A stretch of 64,000 nt of DNA from Bacteroidota bacterium (GTDB lineage: Bacteria; Bacteroidota; Bacteroidia; AKYH767-A; OLB10). Below the pieces are notes generated by a model. It did not search any database and was not told the origin of the DNA. It was given only the letters and a program-made list of their open reading frames with translations. This document shows positions 32,188 to 40,834 of the stretch, piece by piece (positions within the stretch are counted from its first letter, which is position 1; every line of letters begins with the position of its first letter). Made by a program: the position numbers and the translations under genes. The stretch covers positions 1 through 64,000 of the forward strand of contig JADKFV010000005.1 in NCBI GenBank assembly GCA_016717325.1. Reading direction: 5' to 3'.

Positions 32188-34671
32188 TTAAATGTTTGCC
32201 GGTGCGGGCGTTTCTATTAATTCGGCAGGGGCAGCTTTATCGTGCTTGTGGTCGTGGTTATTGTGGTTGGGTGTTATGCGCTTGTTAAGTTTTATCCGCT
32301 GTATTATTGCCACCCACGAACCTATTACCATAAATAGGCATCCAAGCCACAGAATATTTATGTGCGGAAAAATCATCGCTTTCATAATAATGAATTCGCG
32401 GGAGTTCGATTTTTTTTCAGCAACTTTAAATTCGAGTTTATTCTCTTTTGGCAGTACACCGGTAAATGATACTCGCAAGCCGAGCTCTTTCAATTCCTTA
32501 TCGTCACTATAGGCATTCATGCCAATTATTTTGTACTCCGGACTTAAGGTATATTCTTTGTTGTTTATATCAATGGCCCTGAATTGCGCTTTAATAATGA
32601 GGTTGTTGTCTTCATTCTTTTGAGAAAAAATATCTTCAAGTATCATTAATGAATTGCTGGTAGTAAAAGTATCGCCCTTTTGTAATTTAATATCGGTAGG
32701 CTTGTTGTACTCATCATTGCCATTGTTTTTATCTTTGTCTATTTCGGCATATTGTACAAATGTGTAAATGTCTTTGTTCCAGTAATGCTTTGTGGCGGGT
32801 TCGGCCACATTACCCATTCGCTCGTTCAATTGCACAAATGGTTTGAGCGAAAACTTTTTTATGAATCCACCTTTGCTTCCTTCAAGTGTAAAGTAATCGA
32901 TGTTGTAGAAGATATTCTTGTCTATTTTTTCTTTACCGGTATATGATACATAATACTTATCCATACGCAAGGTATCATTTTTTAACAGCATGATATTCTC
33001 GGTATTTGGAAAATCTTTGCCGAGGTTCACTTTAAGCCTGTTTTCGGAAATAGTTTTGCGTGCTGCGTTGGAAACCAATGCGCCAATAAGTATGAGTCCT
33101 ATGCCAACATGGGCTATAGATGCACCACCAAACTTTATACGCCCCTTAAGAGTAGTTATTAAAAAATCGATATTGGCAGCAACTGCAAACAAGGCACAAA
33201 ACAAAAGTAACGTATGCTGTATACGCGGTAGTTGAATTTGCCATTGATAAATTGCTGCAACTATTGCACTTATCAAAAAGGGAAGCCATAGTTTTTTGAA
33301 CAAATATTTTGCATCGTTGTGTGTCCATTTGAAATGCTGACCTACAGCAATGAGCAAACAGATGATTGCTGCAATGGGTGTTTGCCATTTGTTGTAATGG
33401 TCTATAACATCAACGGGAGGAGCATATTTCAATCCTGTTATTTTATTAAACACAGGGATAGAAGTAGTAATAATAATTTGAATAGCCGAAATAGACAATG
33501 CAAGCACACCAATAAAAATCCAAAACTCGCGCGATAAAATATCTTCTTCGGGCAATTTGTTATAAATGCTTTTACGATAGTAAATAAAAAAACCTATACC
33601 CAATAAGGTGAAAAATGCCATGTATAAAATCAATTGGCCACTCATACCCAAATCGGTAAATGCATGCACCGATGTTTCGCCAAGAATGCCACTGCGGGTA
33701 AGAAAAGTAGAATATAGAATAAGTAAAAATGTTATTATGGATAAAAATAATGAGGACGGCAAAGCACGTGAAGTGCGATGCGTAATAATCATAACATGGC
33801 CTGCAGCTACTAATGTAATCCAAGGAATGAGCGATGCGTTTTCAACCGGGTCCCAAGCCCAAAAGCCACCAAAACTAAGCGCTTCGTAAGCCCATGCAGC
33901 TCCCATCAAAATTCCGGTGCCCAATATCATTATGCCAAAATAGGTGTATGGCAATGCAGGTTTTATCCACTCTTTTACACGGCCGGTGATCAATCCGCTC
34001 AGTGCAAATGCAAATGGAATAACGGTTGCAGCAAAACCCAAAAATAGAGTAGGAGGGTGTATAGTCATCCAATAGTTTTGCAATAACGGATTAAGTCCTC
34101 TGCCACCTTGTTTAATAATACCTTCGAGGTAAGTTGCACTTTGCACAAATGGTTTGTCAAACATTTCGGGATGCTCGCGTAACAGAATAAATGGGTTGCT
34201 GCCCACATGAAAATCGCCAATATAAATCCCTAAAAACATGCTGCACAAAAATACCTGCACCATCATTATTACACTCATCACCGGAGCTTCCCAATCGCGT
34301 GAGCAAAAGATAATTACCAGTGAGAGTATTACGTGCCAAAAGGTCCATAACAAAAAGCTTCCTTCTTGCCCTTCCCATATGCAAGCAAAAATGTATTGCT
34401 GTGGCATGTCCGTACTGGAATGAAACCATACATAATAATACTCGAAATAGTGATTGAAAATAATGTAGATTAATAAAGCAAAAATGCCGAATATAGAAAT
34501 GCCATGTACGGCAAAAGATGCACGGCCAAGTAGTTGCCAGGGGTGCGAAGTCTGCTTTTGGAATGTAGCATTCAAGTATCCTATTACCGACAACAAAGCC
34601 GCTACAAAAGATAATGCTATGAGCCCTTTACCTATTTCGCCATAAATGAGCGATTCTCCTATATATTGCAA
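32188..34671 (-). CDS. ccmF: Cytochrome c maturation heme lyase subunit CcmF
   Basis: An 827-residue integral membrane protein with about fourteen hydrophobic segments. The tryptophan-rich WWD heme-handling motif is present (GGFWAWDPVENAS, near residue 265), as are flanking histidines and the periplasmic C-terminal domain. CcmF joins heme to apocytochrome c thiols at the outer face of the inner membrane, taking heme from CcmE. It is longer than proteobacterial CcmF (about 650 residues), with an extended soluble segment after residue 530 and a His-rich tail (NHNNHDHKHDK). It is 144 bases from ccmE, followed by DUF2520. Confidence 0.92.
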   Translation of the reverse strand: MQYIGESLIYGEIGKGLIALSFVAALLSVIGYLNATFQKQTSHPWQLLGRASFAVHGISIFGIFALLIYIIFNHYFEYYYVWFHSSTDMPQQYIFACIWEGQEGSFLLWTFWHVILSLVIIFCSRDWEAPVMSVIMMVQVFLCSMFLGIYIGDFHVGSNPFILLREHPEMFDKPFVQSATYLEGIIKQGGRGLNPLLQNYWMTIHPPTLFLGFAATVIPFAFALSGLITGRVKEWIKPALPYTYFGIMILGTGILMGAAWAYEALSFGGFWAWDPVENASLIPWITLVAAGHVMIITHRTSRALPSSLFLSIITFLLILYSTFLTRSGILGETSVHAFTDLGMSGQLILYMAFFTLLGIGFFIYYRKSIYNKLPEEDILSREFWIFIGVLALSISAIQIIITTSIPVFNKITGLKYAPPVDVIDHYNKWQTPIAAIICLLIAVGQHFKWTHNDAKYLFKKLWLPFLISAIVAAIYQWQIQLPRIQHTLLLFCALFAVAANIDFLITTLKGRIKFGGASIAHVGIGLILIGALVSNAARKTISENRLKVNLGKDFPNTENIMLLKNDTLRMDKYYVSYTGKEKIDKNIFYNIDYFTLEGSKGGFIKKFSLKPFVQLNERMGNVAEPATKHYWNKDIYTFVQYAEIDKDKNNGNDEYNKPTDIKLQKGDTFTTSNSLMILEDIFSQKNEDNNLIIKAQFRAIDINNKEYTLSPEYKIIGMNAYSDDKELKELGLRVSFTGVLPKENKLEFKVAEKKSNSREFIIMKAMIFPHINILWLGCLFMVIGSWVAIIQRIKLNKRITPNHNNHDHKHDKAAPAELIETPAPANI

Positions 34672-34815
34672 ATTGAATTTTGTTTTGATGGAAGCCGCAA
34701 AGGTAAACTAAACAAATCAATTTTTTTTGAATTTATTGGTTGGCGCTTTGGGATTATCGTAAAAGAAAAAAAATAAATTCTTTGCTTTTTTTACCCACAT
34801 GGGTGAAACGTTTTT

Positions 34816-35205
34816 TTACTGCTTCACCAGTTCCTTCGTATTGTTATACTTCGAAGGGCACTTCATCAATATTTCGGAAGCTATAAATTGATCATCTTTC
34901 ATTTTGCCTATTAATACCACCTGTTCCGATTTTTCGAAGTCCTGAGGCTTGGCTTTATTGAGCAGCACTTTTTTTTCTACTCCCAGTGTATCATTCATAT
35001 AAAAGCCAAAAATATTGGCATTAGCATGTGGGTCGTATTCTAAAGGTTTGTTGAAGTTTACTTTGCCAATAACATGGTACTCCTTGCCGGGATGATTTGT
35101 CGCAGTTTCGAAGGTGGCATAGGTGCTCACATTCGTTATTAAATTAACTATAAAAGCTACCGAAACGGCTATAATTAATATTCCTATGATGTATAATTTT
35201 TTCAT
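34816..35205 (-). CDS. ccmE: CcmE heme chaperone, cysteine (CxxxY) type
   Basis: A 129-residue protein with one N-terminal membrane anchor (LYIIGILIIAVSVAFIVNLI) and an OB-fold periplasmic domain (EYHVIGKVNF, VLIGKMKDDQFIASEIL). CcmE carries heme from CcmC to CcmF. The usual heme-binding site is HxxxY (His attached covalently); here the equivalent positions read C116-P-S-K-Y120 (LMKCPSKYNN). Such cysteine-type CcmE proteins are known from some archaea and sulfate reducers. The stop codon lies near the DUF4143 ATPase end on the same strand, but the two are unlikely to be related in function. Confidence 0.9.
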   Translation of the reverse strand: MKKLYIIGILIIAVSVAFIVNLITNVSTYATFETATNHPGKEYHVIGKVNFNKPLEYDPHANANIFGFYMNDTLGVEKKVLLNKAKPQDFEKSEQVVLIGKMKDDQFIASEILMKCPSKYNNTKELVKQ

Positions 35206-35467
35206 TGATTTGAATGTGATGCTAAATGTTTATAGCCGCAAAATTAAGCATTTTCGTTTTGGTTTTTCTTTATTTGTTAAAAGCTTTTCACTTTTTATAA
35301 TGTATATCTATCTCTATTTTCTGGTTTGATTAACAGCATCCCTTTAATTTGAACTACTTGTTAAACTAATAACATAACTATTCTGTAATGTGTTTTTTAT
35401 TAAAACATTTACTAAAACAATAAAATTCAACAGAAAAAATTGGAAACTAAGAAAGTTGGTCTTTATT

Positions 35468-36623
35468 TCATTTCTCAGTCAATTTGTTCCAGGATTTTAC
35501 CATAGTGCCATTGCTTCTATGCTGCTGCAGCTTTCCTCCGTATACCAAAATATTTTGAATGGGTTTTTTATTTAATCCGGCAAAATATTCCAGGCCCTTA
35601 AAAGTCTTGCGTTATGGTTTCGCCCGATTTCAATTCCATTGCAATTAGTTTACCGGCTTTATCCAAAACAATATCTACTTCGTGGCCTGTTTTATCACGC
35701 CAATAAAATAAGTTATCTGCCGCGCCTGCATTAAATCTTTCTTTTAGTAATTCGCTCACCACCAGATTTTCGAAAAGTGCACCCTTGGCTGAATGCGTTT
35801 TAATTTCCTTTACATTGCCTATGCCCAATAGCGAACAAGCAACACCTGTATCGTAAAAATAAAGTTTCGGTGCTTTAATAATTCGCTTGTTAAAATTGCC
35901 TGCATAGGGCTTTAATAAATAAACGATGTAACTACTTTGCAATACACTTAACCATGATGCCACCGTTTTTTGATCAATACCGCAATCGTTGGAGATTGAT
36001 GTGAGGTTTAGTATTTGTCCAGTTCTGCCTGCACACAACTTTAGTAGTTTTGTAAATTGCACTAGATTACTAATGTTCTTTAACTGACGCACATCCCTTT
36101 GTATGTAGGTATTGATGTATGCCTCATACCAATCAACAGGGTTTATTTTTTTTGCTATTACTTCGGGATATCCTCCATTTAAAATGTGCCAGGCATAGTC
36201 ATCTTTTAATTTTTTGCTTTCATTTATTTCTTGAAGTGATAATGGTAAGAGCTGTAAATACGCAATTCTCCCGGCAAGGGTTTGTGTTATGTTTTCTTGT
36301 AACAAAAAATTATTGGAGCCTGTTAAAATAAATAGTCCTTTCTTTTTTGTTTCATCAAGTACTTGTTGCAAATAAGAAAATAAATGAGGCGCCCTTTGTA
36401 TTTCATCTAATATGGCACCGTTTTGAAATTGCCCCAAAAAACCACGAGGGTCGGCTGTGGCAAATGCCAGTGTATCGGGGTTTTCTAACGAGATGTAAGG
36501 TTTGTTGGGAAATGCTGTTTTGCAAAGCGTTGTTTTGCCGCATTGCCTTGCACCTACTACTGCCACACTCCTAAATTGATTAGCAAGCTTGATTAATCTT
36601 GTTACAGATGTTCGTTTTATCAT
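35468..36623 (-). CDS. DUF4143 AAA ATPase (one-base frameshift near the end)
   Basis: A protein of 384 residues once one extra T is removed from the run at about 35599. As written it stops after residue 341 (SGETITQDF). The repaired tail continues KGLEYFAGLNKKPIQNILV to a TGA at 35468. Walker A is VVGARQCGKTTL (residues 22-33), Walker B AILDEIQ (Asp73, Glu74), and the C-terminal DUF4143 domain holds FYWRDKTGHEVDIVLD, resembling a PD-(D/E)XK nuclease core (E and D around residue 320). Members of this AAA/DUF4143 family are abundant and scattered in Bacteroidota; function is unproven. It interrupts the ccm genes and looks acquired. Confidence 0.85.
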
Positions 36624-36644
36624 GCCGCAAATATAAAAATTATT

Positions 36645-36681
36645 TTGGACAAATCCGGAATTGGATTCCGGATTTGTCCAA
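36645..36681. repeat. Perfect palindrome 1 upstream of the DUF4143 ATPase
   Basis: TTGGACAAATCCGGAAT, a TGG centre, then the exact reverse complement: 17 paired bases around a three-base loop. It lies 22 bases upstream of the ATPase start codon, so it may be an operator or part of a mobile element end. Confidence 0.8.
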
Positions 36682-36806
36682 TATCAATATTTGCTCTTGT
36701 TGTGAATTTTGGTTTGATCAAAACGAAAACACAAAACTATTTTGTCTAAAACGAAGAACAATACTTGATATTAATATTCATTTTTCGTGCCGAAAATAAA
36801 AAATTA

Positions 36807-36847
36807 TTTTGTCCAAATCCGGAATTGGATTCCGGATTTGGACAAAA
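36807..36847. repeat. Perfect palindrome 2 upstream of the DUF4143 ATPase
   Basis: TTTTGTCCAAATCCGGAAT, a TGG centre, then the exact reverse complement: 19 paired bases around a three-base loop. The core AAATCCGGAAT is shared with palindrome 1, and so is the preceding text (GCCG, AAATA, then AAAATTATTTTG), so the two arose by duplication of about 60 bases. Confidence 0.8.
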
Positions 36848-37057
36848 TGCAATATTGCTATTTTGTAATTTTTTAAGTTGAATCTATTTTATTCCATGCC
36901 TGTAAAACCATGGATACGTTATTAATATATGTATTGTCTGGTTTTTAATTTCCTTTATCCAGAGTTATTATAAATACAGATGCAAGAAGCAAATCCTCGC
37001 AAAATAAAACTGACAAATGAAAGCAGATAATGATACTTAGGAAGAAGGAACTAACAA

Positions 37058-37285
37058 CTAAACCTTATCCTCCAGTTTCTTAATTCTTCTATCAATAGAA
37101 AAAAGGTATGCCGCAAGTGTTGCAAAAATTACAAGAAGCACGGTAATCACCACATAAATTTTGCCGTTACTTCTCATAACATCTGCCATTTCGGTTTCGT
37201 TTGGTGTTTGTGCATATGTATTTATAGCAAACAATAATATGCTGCACATGGTTACAATTACTCTCATATAAAATTTATTTTTCAT
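37058..37285 (-). CDS. ccmD: CcmD-like small membrane protein
   Basis: A 75-residue protein read from the ATG at 37285, which overlaps the last codons of ccmC. The N-terminal hydrophobic stretch (VIVTMCSILLFAINTYAQ) looks like a signal peptide, and a second (IYVVITVLLVIFATLAAYLF) anchors it, followed by a basic tail (SIDRRIKKLEDKV) as in CcmD. In proteobacteria CcmD helps CcmC and the ABC proteins release holo-CcmE. The overlap with ccmC supports the name; sequence alone would not, as CcmD is short and divergent. Confidence 0.72.
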   Translation of the reverse strand: MKNKFYMRVIVTMCSILLFAINTYAQTPNETEMADVMRSNGKIYVVITVLLVIFATLAAYLFSIDRRIKKLEDKV

Positions 37286-37949
37286 TAGCATCAATTACAT
37301 TTTGTAAGCGAATACGAATACTCATAATCCATATTGCAATTAATATCCAACCGAAAACGGCAGGATAAAAAACCAATCGCATGTTTGAGTCAAGGTCGTA
37401 TTTATTAAAACCGGGATTGCCACCATTGCCGGGATGCAGGCTCGATGTTTGGCGAGGTAAAATCATCACAAACAAAATCAACATGGCGTAGGCAAAAATA
37501 TTATACACTGCGCTTAGGCGTGCTTTCTTTTGTTCGTCACTCACTCCCTGGCGCAATAAAAAGTAGGCCGCATAAAATAGCAAAGCTACTGCCACACCAT
37601 TTAATTTTGGATCGTTTGTCCACGGTGTACCCCAAGTATAATTCGCCCATACCATTCCTGTGATCAAGCCGAACACAGAAAAAATAATCCCTGTACGCGA
37701 AGCTTCATAGGCCAACAAATCCCATTGCGAATGGGAGTCAAGTAAATACCTGATACTGGCATAAAGTGATACGGTCATCAAGAATATCATGGCAAACCAT
37801 GCAGGTACATGATAGTATAAGTTGCGAATGGTTTCGTTTAATATTGGAAGACGGGGAACAGGCAATAAAAAGCCCGCAACAATAGTGTATGCTACTAGCA
37901 ATACACCAATAATTTTCCACCAATTTTTTTGCGCTATTTTTTCAAACAT
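37275..37949 (-). CDS. ccmC: Cytochrome c maturation protein CcmC
   Basis: A 224-residue membrane protein with six hydrophobic segments. The WWD motif is present as WANYTWGTPWTNDPKLNG (residues about 103-120), with a histidine before it (LYYHVPAW, near residue 47) and another after it (SLHPGN, near residue 172) as the heme ligands. CcmC loads heme onto CcmE. It is part of a minus-strand cluster with ccmB upstream and ccmD overlapping downstream. Confidence 0.92.
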   Translation of the reverse strand: MFEKIAQKNWWKIIGVLLVAYTIVAGFLLPVPRLPILNETIRNLYYHVPAWFAMIFLMTVSLYASIRYLLDSHSQWDLLAYEASRTGIIFSVFGLITGMVWANYTWGTPWTNDPKLNGVAVALLFYAAYFLLRQGVSDEQKKARLSAVYNIFAYAMLILFVMILPRQTSSLHPGNGGNPGFNKYDLDSNMRLVFYPAVFGWILIAIWIMSIRIRLQNVIDANEK

Positions 37950-38194
37950 TATTTTTCTTAAATCTTATTTTTCAATTTCAATTTCAATACTCATTATACT
38001 TTTCCTACATATATGGCATATTGGTGGATCTTTTTAGTTTACAAAAGCCAACATTATTTTTTAGAAAAATATTCCATTTATTTATAAAACAACTTAATAA
38101 CTCAACAACAAAATAACCCACCAACTTAATGACTCAAGAACATAATAACCCAACATCTTAATAACTCAACAACAAAATAACCCATTAACTAAAA
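37950..38194. repeat. Low-complexity spacer between ccmB and ccmC
   Basis: From about 38090 to 38190 the spacer is made of approximate repeats of AACTTAATAACTCAACAAC and AAATAACCCACCAAC words. No gene. Its sequence recalls the AACCTAATAACC words at 4720-4762. It separates ccmC from ccmB, which are usually adjacent. Confidence 0.5.
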
Positions 38195-38854
38195 TCAATC
38201 CTTCCAAATAAAAGGAAACAATAAACACGAAAGAGCAAATGTTAAAGAATCTAATGAAATTAAAATATACAATTGCTTTTGATACACAAAATCAGGAACA
38301 CCGTCCAAAATATTTTTCGATAAATGTGTTATTACTAATATTAAAGGAAAAAGCAATGGAAGTGCAAGTATAGCCATCATTGCCGAACCACTTCCGGCTT
38401 TTGCCGCTATGCCACTCACCAGAGTTAAAATAGATGCCATACCGAAGTTTGCTGTGATAATACAGAGAATAAAAAGGCTCAAATTGTTTATGTTGTTACC
38501 AATCATTACATCAAACAAAATTAACGTGGCAATGGACAACACACTAAGTAAAATAGTATTGAAAATAATTTTCGAAACAATAACTGCCAGTGGGTGAAAC
38601 ATTACATATTGAAATAACAGTGCGCCCGAACTTTCGCTCATGAAGCTTTTTGCAACAGCATTCATGGCAATAAGAGAATTGATAATCCAAAATAGGGCGT
38701 TCCATGTAGGAATGTCGATGGCATTGGTAAAAGTGAGGTAACAGATAAAAACATTGGCGGCTACATAAACCAGCAAACCGGTGAACGAAAATTTTTGTTT
38801 CCATTCTACGGCAAAATCTTTCCAAAGCAACCATCGAATTTGTGAGGCTATCAT
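38195..38854 (-). CDS. ccmB: Heme exporter subunit CcmB
   Basis: A 219-residue membrane protein read from the ATG at 38854 (MIASQIRWLLWKDF), with six hydrophobic segments. The N-terminal region (LLWKDFAVEWKQKFSF), the FMSESSGALLFQYVMFHPLA block and the C-terminal VYQKQLYILISLDSL fit CcmB, the membrane component of the CcmAB ABC complex needed to release holo-CcmE. No ccmA (the ATPase) is in the window. It starts 29 bases after the stop of the XRE/S24 repressor gene. Confidence 0.85.
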   Translation of the reverse strand: MIASQIRWLLWKDFAVEWKQKFSFTGLLVYVAANVFICYLTFTNAIDIPTWNALFWIINSLIAMNAVAKSFMSESSGALLFQYVMFHPLAVIVSKIIFNTILLSVLSIATLILFDVMIGNNINNLSLFILCIITANFGMASILTLVSGIAAKAGSGSAMMAILALPLLFPLILVITHLSKNILDGVPDFVYQKQLYILISLDSLTFALSCLLFPFIWKD

Positions 38855-38883
38855 GCCGCGAAAGTACAAACTCTTTCCACAAG

Positions 38884-39687
38884 TCAAATGCCTTTACGCA
38901 ACTGCCGCATTTCTTCGCGCAAATCGCGCAACACATCTGTAAATTGAGTGTTCTCGTAAGCCTGTGGGCTTGGCATTTCGAAACTCATAAAGCCTACCGC
39001 CTCCCAAATTTCGAGCACATTGTCAATTGAAAGTGTATAGGGTTCAAATTCTTTATTATCCGATTTAAGCAAAAGTTGTTTTTTATCTTTCACTTCGTTT
39101 TCAATCCTTTTATACACAATTCCTTCGTTGGTGGTGATTATTATGTATGTTTTATCATCCTTGGCACTTTGCCAGTTTTCCACATACTCTGTAATAATGT
39201 AACTACCGCTGGTAATGGGTAACATGCTATCGCCTTTTATCTGGAACACCCTTCGGGTTTTTTGTCCGTGCATCATTGGCAGCGAAAAATTTGGCAATGC
39301 TTCAATATATTCCGGGTCGCAATAACCGTTCAAGTATCCTGCAGCGGCTTTTGTATTTATTACCGTAATAAGTTCATTATTGTCCTTATCAACTATCACA
39401 GGCAATATTCGCAAACCGCGGCCTTCAATATCTTTCAAAATATTGGCTTGTGTTTTGCGAATTATTTTTTGTTCCGTATCGCGCGAAAAATCGGCATGCA
39501 ATAAGTCTTCAATTTTTAATTTATAAAAAATGGCAATATTCTGTAACGTTTCGAGCGGAGGATTGGCGCGGGCTTCCTCGTATGCCCCAACTAACGAACG
39601 CTTTATTCCTATCTTATTCGAAAATTGTTCCTGTGTCAATCCTTTTTGCTTTCGCAACGATTTTAGATTGGTAGCTAACCGTGTCAT
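38884..39687 (-). CDS. LexA-like XRE/S24 repressor
   Basis: A 267-residue regulator. Residues 5-62 are a Cro/CI-type helix-turn-helix (LTQEQFSNKIGIKRSLVGAYE). The C-terminal domain is a LexA/S24 peptidase fold: catalytic Ser154 in KGDSMLP and Lys193 in VYKRI, with a possible self-cleavage site Ala116-Gly117 in KAAAGYLNG. A coiled tail follows (VLRDLREEMRQLRKG). Such proteins repress DNA-damage genes and cut themselves when RecA is activated. The divergent polymerase IV gene is a natural target, though about 1.1 kb of repeats and a transposase now separate them. Confidence 0.87.
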   Translation of the reverse strand: MTRLATNLKSLRKQKGLTQEQFSNKIGIKRSLVGAYEEARANPPLETLQNIAIFYKLKIEDLLHADFSRDTEQKIIRKTQANILKDIEGRGLRILPVIVDKDNNELITVINTKAAAGYLNGYCDPEYIEALPNFSLPMMHGQKTRRVFQIKGDSMLPITSGSYIITEYVENWQSAKDDKTYIIITTNEGIVYKRIENEVKDKKQLLLKSDNKEFEPYTLSIDNVLEIWEAVGFMSFEMPSPQAYENTQFTDVLRDLREEMRQLRKGI

Positions 39688-39794
39688 TTTTATTTTTTGT
39701 TAAAATGTTTTTCGATGCAAAAATACTAATTTATTTTGCAATCTAAATTATTTAGTAGATTTGTGGAATGCGATTTTATTGCATGGGTTGGAAC

Positions 39795-39957
39795 GGGATG
39801 GATTGAAATCCATCCCTACAAAATTGAGTCGTGCCTACGGCACCATTGCTTACACAAAATGGTGTGCACAAATGTTTGTATAGCAAAAGTCCCGTAGGGA
39901 CGGAGCATATTGTAGCAACGGATTTTAATCCGTTGAAAAAAACGGATTTTAATCCCG
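39795..39957. repeat. REP-like element A, left of the RAYT gene
   Basis: First of three copies of a roughly 150-165-base, palindrome-rich element. It contains GGATGGATT/AATCCATCC (from 39795), GTGCCTACGGCAC (39831-39843), GTCCCGTAGGGAC (39889-39901) and AACGGATTTTAATCCGTT (39917-39934). The same palindromes in the same order occur at 40503 and 40652. Confidence 0.85.
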
Positions 39958-39997
39958 AAAAAATGAGAAAAAAAATAAATGCATAAAATTAAAACGT

Positions 39998-40453
39998 ATG
40001 GCAAATACATATCATCAAGTTTATGTCCAGACAGTCTTTGCTGTCAAATACAGAGAAGCCGTCATTGATTCAAGATGGAAAAATAAATTGCATAGTGTAA
40101 TTGGAAATCTTATAAATGAGGCAGATTGTAAAACTATCATAGTAAATGGTGTTGAAGATCATGTTCATTGCTTTATAGGGTTAAAGCCAGTCGTTTCTAT
40201 TTCTAGCCTTATGAAGGATGTTAAATCGAAATCATCAAAATACGTAAATGACAATCAATTAACTGAAAAGAGATTCGAATGGCAAGAAGGATACGGTGCG
40301 TTTTCGTATAGCTATTCACAAATTGATAGCGTTTATAAATATATTTTGAATCAAGAAGAACATCATAAACGACAAACGTTTAGAGATGAATATTTAAGCT
40401 TTTTGAAAAAATATAAGGTGCCGTTTGATGAACGTTATATTTTGAAGGATTGA
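39998..40453 (+). CDS. REP-associated tyrosine transposase (RAYT, Y1/HUH type)
   Basis: A 151-residue IS200/IS605-like transposase. The metal-binding HUH motif is His55-Val-His57 (EDHVHCFIGL), and the catalytic tyrosine is probably Tyr115 in SVYKYILNQEEHH, where Gln119 also belongs to the site. GYGAFSYS and the closing RQTFRDEYLSFLKKY are typical. Such enzymes nick single-stranded DNA at hairpins and are thought to spread REP sequences. The gene is bracketed by three copies of a palindromic repeat (one left, two right), i.e. a REPtron. It appears intact and sits between a repressor and DNA polymerase IV. Confidence 0.88.
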   Translation: MANTYHQVYVQTVFAVKYREAVIDSRWKNKLHSVIGNLINEADCKTIIVNGVEDHVHCFIGLKPVVSISSLMKDVKSKSSKYVNDNQLTEKRFEWQEGYGAFSYSYSQIDSVYKYILNQEEHHKRQTFRDEYLSFLKKYKVPFDERYILKD

Positions 40454-40502
40454 TATAGAAAATCACTAAAATTAAATGGGATGTAATGTAATAAATTGAA
40501 AT

Positions 40503-40644
40503 GGGATGGATTGGAATCCATCTCTGCAAAATTGAGTCGTGCCTACGGCACTATTCCTTACGCAAAATGGTGTGCACAAATGTTTGCACAGCAAAAGTCC
40601 TGTAGGGGCGGGACATATTGTTGCAACGTGTTTTAATCCATTGT
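40503..40644. repeat. REP-like element B
   Basis: Second copy of the palindromic element, with small differences from A and C (CATCTCTGC instead of CATCCCTAC, GTCCTGTAGGGGC instead of GTCCCGTAGGGAC), so it is the most diverged of the three. It has lost its terminal AACGGATTTTAATCCGTT hairpin. Confidence 0.85.
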
Positions 40645-40651
40645 TGCAATA

Positions 40652-40815
40652 GGATGGATTGAAATCCATCCCTACAAAATTGAGTCGTGCCTACGGCACT
40701 ATTGCTTACGCAAAATGGTGTGCACAAATGTTTGTATAGCAAAAGTCCCGTAGGGACGGGACATATTGTTGCAACGTGTTTTAATCCGTTGAAAAAAAAC
40801 GGATTTTAATCCGTT
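40652..40815. repeat. REP-like element C, just upstream of dinB
   Basis: Third copy, nearly identical to A over its full length and following B directly. It ends in AACGGATTTTAATCCGTT, about 20 bases before the polymerase IV start codon, so polymerase IV transcription must begin in or before repeat DNA. Confidence 0.85.
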
Positions 40816-40834
40816 AAAAAAAAAGAAAAAAAAG

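Larger units (their letters stand above)
36624..37057. other. Spacer with palindromes upstream of the ATPase
   Basis: About 430 bases. It holds the two perfect palindromes listed below and, between them, a related half-site (TTTTGTCTAAAACG, near 36740). The stretch 36848-37057 is AT-rich with nothing recognised. Confidence 0.5.
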
